NCBI RefSeq assembly: GCF_000972865.1 | Contig: NZ_CP011144.1 | Location: 2,862,772 to 2,926,771 of the forward strand | Reading direction: 5' to 3' | Length of the DNA stretch: 64,000 nucleotides | Source: Pseudoxanthomonas suwonensis | GTDB taxonomy: Bacteria; Pseudomonadota; Gammaproteobacteria; Xanthomonadales; Xanthomonadaceae | Part shown: positions 28,124 through 38,018 of the stretch, piece by piece | How positions within the stretch are numbered: the first letter of the stretch is position 1 | How the letters are laid out: every line of letters starts with the position of its first letter | Translations under genes and position numbers: made by a program | Notes under the pieces: model-generated | Seen by the model: only the letters and a program-made list of their open reading frames with translations | Told to the model about the DNA's origin: nothing | Databases searched by the model: none

Positions 28124-30160
28124 ATGAGCACCACACCGGACACTCCCAAGACCAGCCGCCTGGGTGGCGTCAGCACCGGCTTCTGGCTCGTCCTGCTGGC
28201 GCTGTCGGTGATCGTGTTCGGCCTGAACACGGGCGTGGCGACCTGGCAGGGCAGCCGCCTGGCCGGCGCCAGCACCGGTGCGGCCGACCTGCAGGTGCTG
28301 TCGCAGCAGTTGGCCAACCAGGGCCGCGACGCGGTGGCGGGCAACGCCGAGGCATTCAAGTCCTTCCGCGGGACCAAGGCGCAGATCGAGACCACCGTGG
28401 CCGACCTGCAGGGCCGCTTCGGCCAGGAGCCGGGCGTGTACGGCCCGCTGGAGCAGCTGGTCCGGGTGTGGACCCCGCTGGGTGCCAGTGCGGAGCAGAT
28501 CGTGGCCAGCGAGCCGGCGGTGCTGGCCCTGGCCGGCAACGCCGACCGCTTCGCCGGCCGGGTGCCGCAGCTGCAGGCGCAGCTCAACGAGGTGGTGCGC
28601 TCGATGACCGCCGGCGGCGCGCCCGCCTCGCAGGTGTTCAGCGCGCTGCAGCAGGTCGTGGTGGCGGGCACCATGGCCCGGCGCGTGACCGAGATCCGCG
28701 CCGGCGGCCCCGGTGCCGCTGCCGCGGGCGACGCGCTGGCGCGCGACGCGGTGGTGTTCGGCCAGGTGCTCGAAGGCCTGGCCAAGGGCAACGAGGAACT
28801 GGGCGTGGCGCCGGTCCGCAACGCCGCCGCACTGGCCGCGCTGGAGCAGTCGCAGGCGCTGTGGACCGAGATGGTCAAGGACCTGGACGCGATCCTGGGC
28901 AGTTCCAGGAACCTGTTCGCCGCGCAGGGCGCGGCGGCCAGCCTGGTGGCCGGTTCCGACGACATGCTCGAGGCCAGCAAGAAGCTGTTCGACGCGTTCT
29001 CCGCGTTCGGTTCGGTGCGCGACACGCGCGTGTTCCCGAACTTCTGGCTCGGCATCGTGTCGGGCGTGATCGCGCTGCTGTCGCTGGTGTTCTTCCTCTG
29101 GAGCTCGGTGCGCAGCCGCCAGCGCGAGCAGGAGATCCGCTACCAGGCGCAGGTGGAATTCAACAGCCGCAACCAGCAGGCGATCATGCGGCTGCTGGAC
29201 GAGATCAGTTCGCTCGGCGAAGGCGACCTGACGGTGAAGGCCTCGGTGACCGAGGACATGACCGGCGCGATCGCCGACGCGATCAACTACGCCGTCGACG
29301 AGCTGCGCCACCTGGTGACCACGATCACCGAGACCTCGGTGCAGGTGGCCGCCTCCTCGCAGGAGACGCAGGCCACCGCGCTGCAGCTGGCCGAGGCCTC
29401 CAACCACCAGGCCGAGCAGATCACCGCCGCCTCCGCGCGCATCCACGAGATCGCGGCCAGCATCGAGCAGGTGTCGCGCAATTCCACCGAGTCGGCGGAA
29501 GTGGCGCAGCGCTCGGTGGTTATTGCTGCTGAAGGAGCTGGCGTGGTGCGCGAGACGATCCAGGGCATGGACCAGATCCGCGACCAGATCCAGGAGACCT
29601 CCAAGCGCATCAAGCGCCTGGGCGAGTCCTCGCAGGAGATCGGCTCGATCGTGGAACTGATCAACGACATTTCCGAGCAGACCAACATCCTGGCGCTCAA
29701 CGCGGCGGTGCAGGCCGCCGCGGCGGGCGAGACCGGCCGCGGCTTCGCGGTGGTGGCCGACGAAGTGCAGCGGCTGGCGGAACGCACCTCCAACGCGACC
29801 CGCCGCATCGAGGGCCTGGTCCAGGCGATCCAGGCCGACACCAACGAGGCGGTCAACTCGATGGAGCAGACCACCGCCGAGGTGGTGTCCGGCGCGCGCC
29901 TGGCCGAGGACGCGGGCACCGCGCTGACCGAGATCGAGCGCGTGTCCAACGCGCTGAACGACCTCATCAAGAACATCTCCGTCGCCGCGCAGCAGCAGGC
30001 CGGCGCGGCCGCCGACATCACCAAGACGATGGGCGTGGTCCAGCAGATCTCCGGACAGACCTCGCGCGGCGCGGGACAGACCGCCGACTCGATCGGACAC
30101 CTGGCGCAGCTGGCGGCGGACCTGCGCCGCTCGGTGGCCGACTTCAAGCTGCCGGCCTGA
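28124..30160 (+). CDS. pilJ: Pilus chemoreceptor PilJ (methyl-accepting chemotaxis protein)
   Basis: PilJ senses surface or pilin signals in the inner membrane. The 678-residue protein has a first membrane helix (about 17-38, FWLVLLALSVIVFGLN) and a large periplasmic region with two PilJ-type helical modules. A second helix follows (about 306-328, WLGIVSGVIALLSLVFFLW), then a HAMP-like linker and a cytoplasmic signalling hairpin. The hairpin tip reads NILALNAAVQAAAAGE, then GRGFAVVADEVQRLAERT; QAAAAGE replaces the usual EAARAGE, as in known PilJ. No pilK methyltransferase follows. Confidence 0.95.
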   Translation: MSTTPDTPKTSRLGGVSTGFWLVLLALSVIVFGLNTGVATWQGSRLAGASTGAADLQVLSQQLANQGRDAVAGNAEAFKSFRGTKAQIETTVADLQGRFGQEPGVYGPLEQLVRVWTPLGASAEQIVASEPAVLALAGNADRFAGRVPQLQAQLNEVVRSMTAGGAPASQVFSALQQVVVAGTMARRVTEIRAGGPGAAAAGDALARDAVVFGQVLEGLAKGNEELGVAPVRNAAALAALEQSQALWTEMVKDLDAILGSSRNLFAAQGAAASLVAGSDDMLEASKKLFDAFSAFGSVRDTRVFPNFWLGIVSGVIALLSLVFFLWSSVRSRQREQEIRYQAQVEFNSRNQQAIMRLLDEISSLGEGDLTVKASVTEDMTGAIADAINYAVDELRHLVTTITETSVQVAASSQETQATALQLAEASNHQAEQITAASARIHEIAASIEQVSRNSTESAEVAQRSVVIAAEGAGVVRETIQGMDQIRDQIQETSKRIKRLGESSQEIGSIVELINDISEQTNILALNAAVQAAAAGETGRGFAVVADEVQRLAERTSNATRRIEGLVQAIQADTNEAVNSMEQTTAEVVSGARLAEDAGTALTEIERVSNALNDLIKNISVAAQQQAGAAADITKTMGVVQQISGQTSRGAGQTADSIGHLAQLAADLRRSVADFKLPA

Positions 30161-30242
30161 GCCGCGTGCGACGGGGGAACGAGTCGATGACGATGGTCAG
30201 CAACACGCGCATGCGGGGCAATGGCCACGCCGGGAGCCGCCG

Positions 30243-33200
30243 ATGAGCGCCCTGCGCGACGCCATGAGCCACGCGGTTCTGGGCTGGGTCAAACCGGAGC
30301 TGGACGAGACCCTGCGCCAGGCGCGCAGCGAGATCGAGGCTTTCGTCGAGAACCCGGCCGACAGCAGCCGCATGCGCTTCTGCGCCGGTTACCTGCACCA
30401 GGTGCAGGGCACACTGCGCATGGTCGAGCTGTACGCCCCGGCGATGGTCGCCGAGGAGATGGAGCTGCTGGCCCAGGCGGTGCAGCAGGGCGCGGCCAAC
30501 GACCGCGACGAGGCCTGTGCCACCCTGATGCGCGGCACCGTGCTGCTGCCCGACTACCTGGAGCGCCTGCAGAACGGCCACCGCGACATCCCGATCGTGC
30601 TGCTGCCGCTGCTCAACGACATCCGCGCCGCGCGCGGCGCCGCCGGCCTGAGCGAGAGCGTGCTGTTCGCGCCGGACCTGAGCGGCCCGCTGCCCGAGCA
30701 GGTGCCGGACGCCTCGCCGCTGCCGTGGACCCAGCGCCAGGACAAGGTGGCCTCCGCCCAGGCCCGGTTCGAACAGGCACTGGCCGCCTGGCCGGAAAAC
30801 GCTGCGCCAGCGGACCCGGACGCGCTCGCCGCGGCCGCGGCCGAACTGCTGGAGAACGCCCGCCACGACACCACCCGGCGCATGCTGTGGGTGTCGTCTT
30901 CGGCCGCCGACGCGCTGCGCGACGGTGCGCTGGCCCCGACCGACGCGTTGCGCGGCGCCTTCACCGGCGTCGTCCGCGCGGTGCGCCAGGCGCACGAGGA
31001 CGAGTCCGTGCCGGCCGCCGCCCAGGGCGTGGCCAGCCAGGAACCGACCCGCCAGCTGCTGTATCTGGTGGCCCAGACGCGCGCGCCGCACCCGGCACTG
31101 GAAGCGCTGCGCGAAGCCTTCGACCTGGACGCGCACGCGCCCAGCGAGGCCGAGCTCGACCATGCGCGCGGCAGCCTGGCCGGCCGCAACCGCGACCTGC
31201 TCAACACCGTCGGCGGCGTGGTCAAGGAAGAACTGCTGCGGGTCAAGGACGCTCTGGACCTGCACCTGCGCACCGGCAGCGATGCCGCCGCGCTGCAGCC
31301 GCAGGCGGCCGAGCTGGCCAACGTCGCCGACACTTTGGGCATGCTCGGCCTGGGCGTGGCCCGCGACGTGGTCCTGCAGCAGCGCGAGGCGCTGGACGCG
31401 ATCGCACGCGGCGACAAGCCGGCCAGCGAGAGCGCGCTGCTGGACATCGCCGGCGCGCTGCTCTACGTCGACGCCTCGCTGGACGACCAGGTCGCGCGCC
31501 TGGGCGCCGGCGAGGAAACCGGCGAGGACGCCAGTGCCGCCGAGGCGCGGCGCACGGTGGAAGTCCTGGCGCACGAGGCGATCGCCAACTTCGCCGCCGC
31601 GCGCGAGCACTTCGTCGCCTTCATCGAGACCAACTGGGACCATGCCCGCCTGCAGGACGTGCCGCAGCTGCTGTCGGAGGTGTCCGGCGCGCTGCGCATC
31701 CTCGACCTGCCGCAGCCGGCCGACTACCTGGAAGGCGTGCGCCGCTACATCGACACCGAGCTGCTGCAGCGCCGGCGCGTGCCCAGCGGCCGCCAGCTCG
31801 ACACCCTTGCCGACGCGATGGCCAGCCTGGAGTACTACCTCGAGGCGCTGCGCGACCGCCGGCCCAACCGCGACGAGATCCTGGAGATCGCCCGCACCAG
31901 CCTGGAAAGCCTGAGCTACTGGCCGCTGCCCGAGCCGGCCGCGGCCGAGCCGGCGGAAGCCGACGCGCCGCCGCCGGTCCCGGTGGCGGCCGTGGCGCTG
32001 GCCGCACCGGCGGCCGTGGCCGCCTCGCAATGGGACCCGGTCGTCGCCGAACAGGAACTTCCCGCCGCGCCGGATGAAGCGGTCGCGGCCGCCGCTGCCG
32101 CGATCGAGCCGGAACCGCTGGAAGCTCCGGCGTTGGAGGTCGAGCTGCCGGCCATCGAGCCGGCCGAAGCGCCGGCGCCGCCGGCACTCGTCGCCGGGCA
32201 GTGGCTCAGCTTCGATCCGGTGGCCGCGGAGGCCGACCACGAAACCCCGGCCACGGCTTCCGTCGATGAAACCGCCGGTGCGCTGGTGGACGAAGCCGGA
32301 GACGCTGCTCCCGAAGCCGAAGCCGAAGCCGAAGCCGAAGCCGAAGCCGAAGCCGAAGCCGAAGCCGAAGCCGAAGCCGAAGCCGAAGCCGAAGCCGCAC
32401 CGGCCGGCGACGGCCTGCAGGCCATGCCGGTCGGCGATAGCGGGCAGTGGCTGGACCTGAGCATGAAGGTCGAACCGGACCTGCGCGCGGCGCAGGTGTA
32501 CGAGAGCCGGGTCAGCCACATCGAACTGGATGCCGAATCGACCTCGCTGATCGCCGAGATCTCGGCGGCCGCGGCCGGCCTGGATGACGCCACCGCCGTT
32601 GCGACCGCGGCCGCGGTGGCAGGAGCGGCGATCTCGCCTTCGACCGAAGCCGAAGCGGCGACCGAAGCCGCCGAGCTGGCGGCCGAAACCGCGGACGTCA
32701 TCGGCGGCTTCGACGACACCCAGGACATCGACGCCGACATCCGCGAAGTGTTCCTCGAGGAGTTCGACGAGGAGCGCGCCAACCTCGCGCGCATGGTGCC
32801 GCACTGGGGGCAGGCGCCCGGAGAAATGGAGCGGCTGCGCCCGATCCGCCGCGTGTTCCACACGCTCAAGGGCAGCGGCCGCCTGGTCGGGGCCAGCGCG
32901 CTGGGCGAGTTCAGCTGGAAGATCGAGGGCATGCTCAACCGCGTGCTCGACGGCACGCGCCCGCCGAGCCCGGCGGTGCTGGCGATGGTCCAGCAGGCCT
33001 GCGACGTGCTGCCGCAGTTCGATGCGGCCCTGCGCGGCGCAGGCAGCGTCAGCGCCGACCTGTACGCGATGGAGGCGGTGGCCGACCGCATCGCCGCTGG
33101 CGAGGACGCGGTCTACGCGCCGCCCGCCGCCGTGGCCCCGGTCGCGCCCGCGCCCGCGGAACAGGCGCCGGTCCCGGTGCCTGCCGTCGAGGAGGAGGGC

Positions 33201-36200
33201 ACGCCGGCCTCGGTCGACAGCGTGCTGCTGGAGATCCTCGAGGCGGAAGTGGCCTCGCACCTGGAGACGGTGGACACCTGGATCGCGGCCGCGCGCCTGG
33301 CGCCGGAACCGGCGAGCGACGCGCTGCTGCGCGCGATCCATACCATGAACGGCGCGTTCGCGATGACCGACGTGCCGGAGATCACCACGGTCACCGACCC
33401 GGCCGAGACCTTCATCAAGCGCTCGCTCGCCGCTTCGCAGGTGCCCGACGCCGCGGCGGTGGACGCGCTGGCGACGATGGCCGACGCGGTCCGCGCCTGC
33501 GTCCTCGCGCTGCAGACCGAGTCGCCGCGGATTCCCCGTTTCACCGCGCTGGCCGAGCGCCTGCGCGCACTGGCCGACACCCTGCCCGAGGCGCGCTGGC
33601 CGCAGCCGACGGAGGCCGAGGTGGAACCGGTAGTGGACGGCGCGGCGGAAGAACTGACCACCGTCGAGGACCTGAGGGCCTACCTCGACGCGCCCGCCGA
33701 GGCGACGGAGAGCCCGGAGGCCACCGCCGGTGCGGGGGCGGACGAGGACCGTACTGCTGCCGCCGCGGCGGGAGTCGTCGCGGCCGGTGCATTGGCGGCA
33801 GGCATCGCCGAGGCGACGCCTTTCGACCGTGCCGGTGCGGCTGCTTCGGATGCGGGCGAGGCCGAAGCCGTCGCAGCCGATGTCACCGAAGCCGTCGGGA
33901 CCGCCGAAGCTGGCGAGGCTTCCGAGGCTGGCGAGGTCTTGGAAGTCGCCGGGGCAGTCGAAGCCTTCGAGTTCGTCGAAGCTGCGGCAGCGGACGACGT
34001 GGCCGAAGCGGCGGAAGCTGTCGAAACCGCCGAGCTTGCCGAAACCGCCGAACCCATCGACGTCGACGAGGCCATCGAGTCCATTGAACTCGAAACCGTC
34101 GAGGCCGCCGAAGCTGAAGAGGCCATCGAGACCATCGAGGCCATCGAGGCCATCGAGGCCATCGAGGCCATCGAGGCTGAAGAGACCATCGAGGCTGAAG
34201 AGACCATCGAGGCTGTCGAGACCGCAGAAACGGCCGAGGCCGTGGAGTCCGTCGAAACCAGCGAGGCCAAAGCCGCGCCGATCGAAGCGGAAACCGCCAC
34301 CGCGGCGGTCGCCGTCGTCGAATTGCCGGCGCTGGGTGCCCCGTTGCCGGAGGCCAGCACCGAGGAGGAAATCGTGCCAGACGGTCCGATGCTCGATTTC
34401 ACCGAACTGGATCGCGACCTGGTCGACATCTTCGTCGAGGAAGGCGTCGACATCCTCGACCACGTCGACGGGCTGATCCAGGAACTGCGCCAGGATCCGA
34501 CGGCGCGCGAGCCGGTCATCGGCCTGCAGCGCGACCTGCACACGCTCAAGGGCGGCGCGCGCATGGCCGGCATCGCCTCCATCGGCGACCTCGGCCACGT
34601 GATCGAGTCGCTGCTGGAGGCGGCCGCCGAACAGCGCACCGAGCTGCAGCGTGGCGACATCCACCTGCTCGAACGCGGTTTCGACACCCTGCACCGCCTG
34701 CTGCAGCACACCCGCGCGCACCGCGTCACCGAGATCCCGCAGGCACTGATCGACGAGTTCGAGGCGCGGATCCGCGGCCAGGCGGCGGCCGCGCCCGCCG
34801 ACTCGGCCGAGGCCAGCTACGTGGCCGCGCTGGCCACCCCGCCGGCGGTGGAGCCGGCAGTGCCGGAAGCCGAGGTGCCCGCCGTCGTGGCGGTCGCCGC
34901 TGCCACTGCCGCGGTGCCGGCGCCCGAGCCGCAACAGCCGCAGGCGCCGGTGCCACTGTCGGCGCCGGTGGAGGACGAGGCGCCCGCGGCCACCGAGGAG
35001 GGTGTGCCGCGCACGCCGCAGGAACAGGTGCGCGTGCGTGCCGACCTGCTCGACAACCTGGTCAACCATGCCGGCGAAGTGGCGATCTACCGCTCGCGCC
35101 TGGAGCAGCAGCTGGGCGCGTTCCGCAGCGCCATGGCCGAGCTCGACCGCACCAACGCGCGCCTGCGCGACCAGCTGCGCCGCCTGGACCTGGAGACCGA
35201 GGCGCAGATCGTCGCCCGCTACCAGCGCGAGCAGGACAGCGCCGACCCGACCTTCGACCCGCTGGAGCTGGACCGCTTCTCCACCCTGCAGCAGCTCAGC
35301 CGCGCGCTGAACGAGTCGGCGGCCGACTTGACCGGCCTGCAGGGCGTGCTCGACGACCTGGCCCGCCAGTACGACGTGCTGCTGCAGCAGCAGTCGCGCG
35401 TCAGCTCGGAGCTGCAAGACGGGCTGATGAGCGCGCGCATGGTGCCGTTCGACAGCATCGTCCCGCGCCTGCGCCGGGTGGTCCGCCAGGCCGCGCACGA
35501 CACCCGCAAGCAGGTCCAGCTCAGGCTCGACGGCACCCACGGCGAGCTCGACCGCAATGTGCTCGACCGCATGGTCGCGCCGCTGGAGCACATGCTGCGC
35601 AACTCGGTCGCCCACGGCCTGGAATCGCCGAAGGACCGCCGCGGCGCCGGCAAGGACGAGGAAGGCACGATCACCATCGCGCTGCGCCGCGAAGGCTCGG
35701 AAATCGTGCTGCAGGTGGTCGACGACGGCCGCGGCCTGGACCGTGCCGCGATCCGCCGCCGCGCCGAGCAGCGCGGGCTGATCAAGCCCGAGGCCGAGCT
35801 CAGCGACGCCGAACTGGATTCGGTGATCTTCGAGTCCGGCTTCAGCACCTCGGAGAAGGTCAGCCAGCTGGCCGGCCGCGGCGTGGGCATGGACGTGGTC
35901 CGCAACGAGGTGCGCCAGCTCGGCGGCACGGTCGAGATCGAATCGACCGCCGGCCAGGGCGCGGTCTTCACCCTGCGCCTGCCGCAGACCCTGGCGGTCA
36001 CCCAGGCGGTGTTCGTGCAGATCGGCGACACCACCTACGCGGTGCCGGTGGCCTCGGTCAGCGGCATCGGCCGGATCTCGCGCGAGCGCTTCGAGGCCGG
36101 TGGCGGCGTCTACCGCTACGCCGGCGAGGAGTACGCGCTGCACGACCTGGGCCTGCTGGTCGGGCAGGGCGCGGCCAAGGCCGAAGGCCAGGCCCAGGTG

Positions 36201-36824
36201 CCGCTGCTGCTGGTGCGCGCCGGCGACCTGCGCGCGGCGGTGGCGATCGACCAGGTGGTCGGCAACCGCGAGATCGTGGTCAAGCCGGTCGGCCTGCAGA
36301 TCGCCTCGGTCCCGGGCATCTACGGCGCCACGATCACCGGCGACGGCCGCGTGGTGGTGATCCTGGACGTCGCCCCGCTGGTGCGCCGCCATCTGGCCCA
36401 GCCCGAGCGCCCGGCCGCGGTCGAGCCGCTGCAGGCGCGCCACGTGCCGCTGGTGATGGTGGTCGACGACTCGCTGACCATGCGCAAGGTCACCGGCCGC
36501 GTGCTGGAGCGCCACAACTTCGAAGTGGTGGTGGCCCGCGACGGCGTCGAGGCGCTGGAACGGCTCGAGGAGCGCGTGCCGGACCTGATGCTGCTCGACA
36601 TCGAGATGCCGCGCATGGACGGCTACGAGCTGGCTACCGCGATGCGCGCCGACGAACGTTTCCGCGGCGTGCCGATCGTGATGATCACCTCGCGTACCGG
36701 CGAGAAGCACCGCCAGCGCGCGTTCGAGATCGGCGTGCAGCGCTACCTCGGCAAGCCGTACCAGGAGCTGGACCTGATGCGCAACGTCTACGACCTGCTG
36801 GGGATCGCGCGTGCGCGCGGCTGA
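30243..36824 (+). CDS. chpA: ChpA-type hybrid chemotaxis kinase, 2193 aa
   Basis: ChpA autophosphorylates and signals to PilG/PilH. The N-terminal region (1-560) has degenerate Hpt-like helical modules. Three Hpt sites are visible: H873 in HTLKGSGR, H1033 in HTMNGAF and H1433 in HTLKGGAR. Then come the dimerisation helix (about 1600), the ATPase domain (MLRNSVAHGLE; VVDDGRGLDR; GRGVGMDVV), a CheW domain and a C-terminal receiver with D2119. The linkers are extraordinarily Ala/Glu-rich, with 14 exact Glu-Ala dipeptides at 32313-32396 and an Ile-Glu-Ala array near 34100-34260. The start ATG at 30243 follows GGGAGCCG. The gap to pilJ is 82 bp. Confidence 0.95.
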   Translation: MSALRDAMSHAVLGWVKPELDETLRQARSEIEAFVENPADSSRMRFCAGYLHQVQGTLRMVELYAPAMVAEEMELLAQAVQQGAANDRDEACATLMRGTVLLPDYLERLQNGHRDIPIVLLPLLNDIRAARGAAGLSESVLFAPDLSGPLPEQVPDASPLPWTQRQDKVASAQARFEQALAAWPENAAPADPDALAAAAAELLENARHDTTRRMLWVSSSAADALRDGALAPTDALRGAFTGVVRAVRQAHEDESVPAAAQGVASQEPTRQLLYLVAQTRAPHPALEALREAFDLDAHAPSEAELDHARGSLAGRNRDLLNTVGGVVKEELLRVKDALDLHLRTGSDAAALQPQAAELANVADTLGMLGLGVARDVVLQQREALDAIARGDKPASESALLDIAGALLYVDASLDDQVARLGAGEETGEDASAAEARRTVEVLAHEAIANFAAAREHFVAFIETNWDHARLQDVPQLLSEVSGALRILDLPQPADYLEGVRRYIDTELLQRRRVPSGRQLDTLADAMASLEYYLEALRDRRPNRDEILEIARTSLESLSYWPLPEPAAAEPAEADAPPPVPVAAVALAAPAAVAASQWDPVVAEQELPAAPDEAVAAAAAAIEPEPLEAPALEVELPAIEPAEAPAPPALVAGQWLSFDPVAAEADHETPATASVDETAGALVDEAGDAAPEAEAEAEAEAEAEAEAEAEAEAEAEAEAAPAGDGLQAMPVGDSGQWLDLSMKVEPDLRAAQVYESRVSHIELDAESTSLIAEISAAAAGLDDATAVATAAAVAGAAISPSTEAEAATEAAELAAETADVIGGFDDTQDIDADIREVFLEEFDEERANLARMVPHWGQAPGEMERLRPIRRVFHTLKGSGRLVGASALGEFSWKIEGMLNRVLDGTRPPSPAVLAMVQQACDVLPQFDAALRGAGSVSADLYAMEAVADRIAAGEDAVYAPPAAVAPVAPAPAEQAPVPVPAVEEEGTPASVDSVLLEILEAEVASHLETVDTWIAAARLAPEPASDALLRAIHTMNGAFAMTDVPEITTVTDPAETFIKRSLAASQVPDAAAVDALATMADAVRACVLALQTESPRIPRFTALAERLRALADTLPEARWPQPTEAEVEPVVDGAAEELTTVEDLRAYLDAPAEATESPEATAGAGADEDRTAAAAAGVVAAGALAAGIAEATPFDRAGAAASDAGEAEAVAADVTEAVGTAEAGEASEAGEVLEVAGAVEAFEFVEAAAADDVAEAAEAVETAELAETAEPIDVDEAIESIELETVEAAEAEEAIETIEAIEAIEAIEAIEAEETIEAEETIEAVETAETAEAVESVETSEAKAAPIEAETATAAVAVVELPALGAPLPEASTEEEIVPDGPMLDFTELDRDLVDIFVEEGVDILDHVDGLIQELRQDPTAREPVIGLQRDLHTLKGGARMAGIASIGDLGHVIESLLEAAAEQRTELQRGDIHLLERGFDTLHRLLQHTRAHRVTEIPQALIDEFEARIRGQAAAAPADSAEASYVAALATPPAVEPAVPEAEVPAVVAVAAATAAVPAPEPQQPQAPVPLSAPVEDEAPAATEEGVPRTPQEQVRVRADLLDNLVNHAGEVAIYRSRLEQQLGAFRSAMAELDRTNARLRDQLRRLDLETEAQIVARYQREQDSADPTFDPLELDRFSTLQQLSRALNESAADLTGLQGVLDDLARQYDVLLQQQSRVSSELQDGLMSARMVPFDSIVPRLRRVVRQAAHDTRKQVQLRLDGTHGELDRNVLDRMVAPLEHMLRNSVAHGLESPKDRRGAGKDEEGTITIALRREGSEIVLQVVDDGRGLDRAAIRRRAEQRGLIKPEAELSDAELDSVIFESGFSTSEKVSQLAGRGVGMDVVRNEVRQLGGTVEIESTAGQGAVFTLRLPQTLAVTQAVFVQIGDTTYAVPVASVSGIGRISRERFEAGGGVYRYAGEEYALHDLGLLVGQGAAKAEGQAQVPLLLVRAGDLRAAVAIDQVVGNREIVVKPVGLQIASVPGIYGATITGDGRVVVILDVAPLVRRHLAQPERPAAVEPLQARHVPLVMVVDDSLTMRKVTGRVLERHNFEVVVARDGVEALERLEERVPDLMLLDIEMPRMDGYELATAMRADERFRGVPIVMITSRTGEKHRQRAFEIGVQRYLGKPYQELDLMRNVYDLLGIARARG
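32313..32396 (+). repeat. 14 x GAAGCC microsatellite inside chpA
   Basis: Fourteen uninterrupted GAAGCC hexamers encode (Glu-Ala)14 in the linker before the Hpt at H873. Changes in hexamer number stay in frame, so slippage would alter linker length rather than switch the gene off. Confidence 0.95.
34100..34260 (+). repeat. 9-bp-based Ile-Glu-Ala repeat inside chpA
   Basis: Tandem GCCATCGAG nonamers (about six near 34129-34177) grade into 18-bp units GAGGCTGAAGAGACCATC (twice, near 34173-34208). They encode an acidic alpha-helical linker between the second and third Hpt domains. GC content at third positions is lower than in the rest of the gene. Confidence 0.85.
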
Positions 36825-37986
36825 CGGCCGCAAGCCGGTGGCCCTGCTGGCACGTGCCGGCGCCGCGCGCGACCGCCTGCGCGAAGCGCTGGACGCGGCC
36901 GGCGCGCGGATCGTGCTGGAGGAGGATCCTTCCGCGGTCGACGCCGCCACCTTCGCCGCGGCCGCGCCACAGGCGGCGCTGGTGGCGCTGGAGCCGGCGG
37001 TGGAGGACGCGCTGGTGGCACTGGAGCCGGCGCTGGAGGCCCCCGGCCTGCTGGTGATCTTCGACGAGGCCGACCTGGCCGCGCGCCGCGACGGCTGGGA
37101 AGCGCAGCGCTGGATCCGCCACCTGGCGGCCAAGCTGCACGGGCATGGCGACGTACTGCCACCGGGCTGCGAGCAGGACGTGCTCATCGACCTGCAGCCG
37201 GGCCATCCGGCCACGCCGCAGCAGCTGCATGCCGAGGATCCGTTCGAGACGCACCTGGCCGAGGCGGCGGTGCTGGCGGTCGAGCTGCCGCAGGACCGCC
37301 CCGGCGAACCTCTGCCCGAACCGGCCGCCGCGGCGCCTGCCGTGCAGGACTGGTCGCTGGCCGCCGAGGTGCAGGTGCCGGCGTTCGAGCGGGCCGGCAA
37401 GGAGCCGCCGCCGCTGCCCGACTTCTCGCGCCTGGAACTGGTCGCGCTGGAGCCCGAGAACGAGTCGGGGGTCAAGGGTGCGGTGCTGGTGATCGCCGGG
37501 ATCGGCGGTCCCGACGCGGTGCGCAAGCTGATGGCGGCCCTGCCCGCCGAGTTCAACCGGCCGCTGCTGGTCCAGCTCAAGCTCGACGGCGGCCGTTACG
37601 ACAACCTGGTCAAGCAGCTGGCGCGCGTGTCGGCGCTGCCGGTGACGATGGCGATGCCGGGCGACGCGGTCGCCGCCGCGACGGTCTATGTGCTGCCCGA
37701 AGGCGTCGGCATCGAGATGAAGGACGAGGGCATGGCCTTCGTCGACGGCGCCGGGGAACTGGTTGCCTCCCTGCCGCCGGCCGAGAGCGCGGTGGTCGTG
37801 CTTAGCGGCGCCGATCCGGCGCGGGTCGACGCGGTGCTGGCGTTGGCCACCCGCGGCGGCCACATCGCCGGCCAGTCGCTGGAAGGCTGCTACGACGCGA
37901 CCGCGGTGAAACTGATGGCTGCCGGCGGCGCCGAACTGGGCACGCCGGCGCAACTGGCCGAACAGCTGGCCCTGCGCTGGCCCTGA
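36811..37986 (+). CDS. CheB-like (ChpB-position) protein with lost catalytic residues
   Basis: The 391-residue protein occupies the place of the methylesterase ChpB. Its C-terminal half (about 222-391) aligns with the CheB fold: VLVIAGIGGPDAV, LPAEFN, AMPGD, VYVLPEG, VVLSGADP. The catalytic serine of the canonical S-T-G-G is replaced (G230 in AGIGG), and the histidine of QHMP is replaced (L256 in VQLKL). The N-terminal half looks like a receiver without a phospho-acceptor aspartate (ALVALEPAV). It is therefore probably not an active methylesterase, consistent with the absent pilK. The GTG start at 36811 overlaps the chpA end by 14 bp. Confidence 0.8.
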   Translation: MRAADGRKPVALLARAGAARDRLREALDAAGARIVLEEDPSAVDAATFAAAAPQAALVALEPAVEDALVALEPALEAPGLLVIFDEADLAARRDGWEAQRWIRHLAAKLHGHGDVLPPGCEQDVLIDLQPGHPATPQQLHAEDPFETHLAEAAVLAVELPQDRPGEPLPEPAAAAPAVQDWSLAAEVQVPAFERAGKEPPPLPDFSRLELVALEPENESGVKGAVLVIAGIGGPDAVRKLMAALPAEFNRPLLVQLKLDGGRYDNLVKQLARVSALPVTMAMPGDAVAAATVYVLPEGVGIEMKDEGMAFVDGAGELVASLPPAESAVVVLSGADPARVDAVLALATRGGHIAGQSLEGCYDATAVKLMAAGGAELGTPAQLAEQLALRWP

Positions 37987-38018
37987 TCCGGCGCGGGCCT
38001 TTCGAGGAAGAAGGACAG

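Noticed and set aside
30144..37580. A 2478-residue open frame on the minus strand opposite chpA
   Set aside because: It is a shadow of the very GC-rich chpA gene (few stops in antisense frames). Its protein is low complexity and chpA has clear domains in the sense frame.
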